From NCBI RefSeq assembly GCF_024198255.1, contig NZ_JAJVKW010000008.1:62001-126000 (forward strand): DNA of 64,000 bases, written 5' to 3'. Position 1 is the first letter of the stretch. The number at the start of each line of letters is the position of its first letter. Below, piece after piece: positions 62,735 to 64,000 of this stretch. The DNA is from Myxococcus guangdongensis. GTDB taxonomy: Bacteria; Myxococcota; Myxococcia; Myxococcales; Myxococcaceae. Made by a program: the position numbers and the translations under genes. The notes beneath the pieces were generated by a model. That model saw only the letters and a list, made by a program, of their open reading frames with translations. It did no database searches and was not told where the DNA came from.

Positions 62735-64000
<1,266 letters not shown>

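Overview
The window is a high-GC (about 70% by eye), densely coding stretch of a delta-proteobacterium of the Myxococcaceae type (Myxococcus, Corallococcus, Pyxidicoccus or a close relative). The main evidence is a full set of myxobacterial type IV pilus (T4P) genes including the myxobacterial pilG/pilH/pilI accessory set. Supporting signs are many GTG starts, 4-bp ATGA overlaps between genes, many TPR/HEAT and low-complexity proteins, a PilZ-like domain fused to Hsp70, and tandem ArsA-like ATPases. I saw no rRNA, tRNA, IS element, prophage or CRISPR array. The species cannot be named from this sequence alone.

Layout. (1) 1-4.25 kb: pilD (partial, minus) diverges from pilA-pilG-pilH-pilI (plus). 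A sigma-54 -24/-12 promoter lies before pilA. (2) 4.3-11.8 kb: six genes that read as a polyprenyl-linked sugar / protein O-glycosylation set: a TMTC-like O-mannosyltransferase with TPRs, a GT4, a GT39/ArnT-like enzyme, a Dpm1-like GT2 and two methyltransferases. (3) 11.9-19.05 kb: pilB-pilT-pilC-pilS-pilR on the minus strand. Compared with the published M. xanthus order (pilB T C S R A G H I D on one strand), the pilA-GHI block is inverted and the glycosylation genes sit at the junction. (4) 19-30.5 kb: housekeeping and small genes: ribF, trmB, a REC-GGEEF diguanylate cyclase, a protein with an Hfq/Sm-like C-terminus, a cupredoxin, an exonuclease-DinG helicase fusion, HAMP and HEAT proteins, a basic Lys/Ala/Pro-rich protein and a hexapeptide-repeat protein. 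(5) 30.6-38.6 kb: a translationally coupled trio, alaS - small lipoprotein - 1543-residue PilZ/Hsp70 protein, the last carrying about sixteen 25-residue repeats.

(6) 38.7-51 kb: envelope genes (two outer-membrane barrels, a CysZ/EI24-like membrane protein, a 1079-residue CtpA-type protease with an intrinsic terminator), glutamate-cysteine ligase, a glycerophosphodiesterase, a lone TatA-like protein and a zinc-ribbon transmembrane protein with Pro-rich repeats. (7) 51-55.1 kb: a PhaR-type regulator, a ParA-like ATPase, a phasin-like coiled-coil protein, and two overlapping ArsA/GET3-type ATPases of which the second lacks the signature lysine. (8) 55.3-64 kb: a TPR lipoprotein, a Ste24-like M48 protease, a pair resembling a type III secretion chaperone (SycD/LcrH) and a HrpF/NolX-like translocator, ruvX, another GT-C glycosyltransferase, a 611-bp non-coding stretch, and the 5' part of prkA running off the end.

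How they work together. PilB and PilT would extend and retract the pilus through PilC, with PilA processed by PilD. PilS/PilR would drive the sigma-54 promoter of pilA, and PilGHI is an ABC-type accessory complex. The glycosylation genes inside the locus suggest, but do not prove, sugar modification of pilin or another surface protein. Cyclic-di-GMP themes recur: MshEN motifs in PilB, a GGEEF cyclase, and a PilZ-like domain with a degenerate ligand motif.
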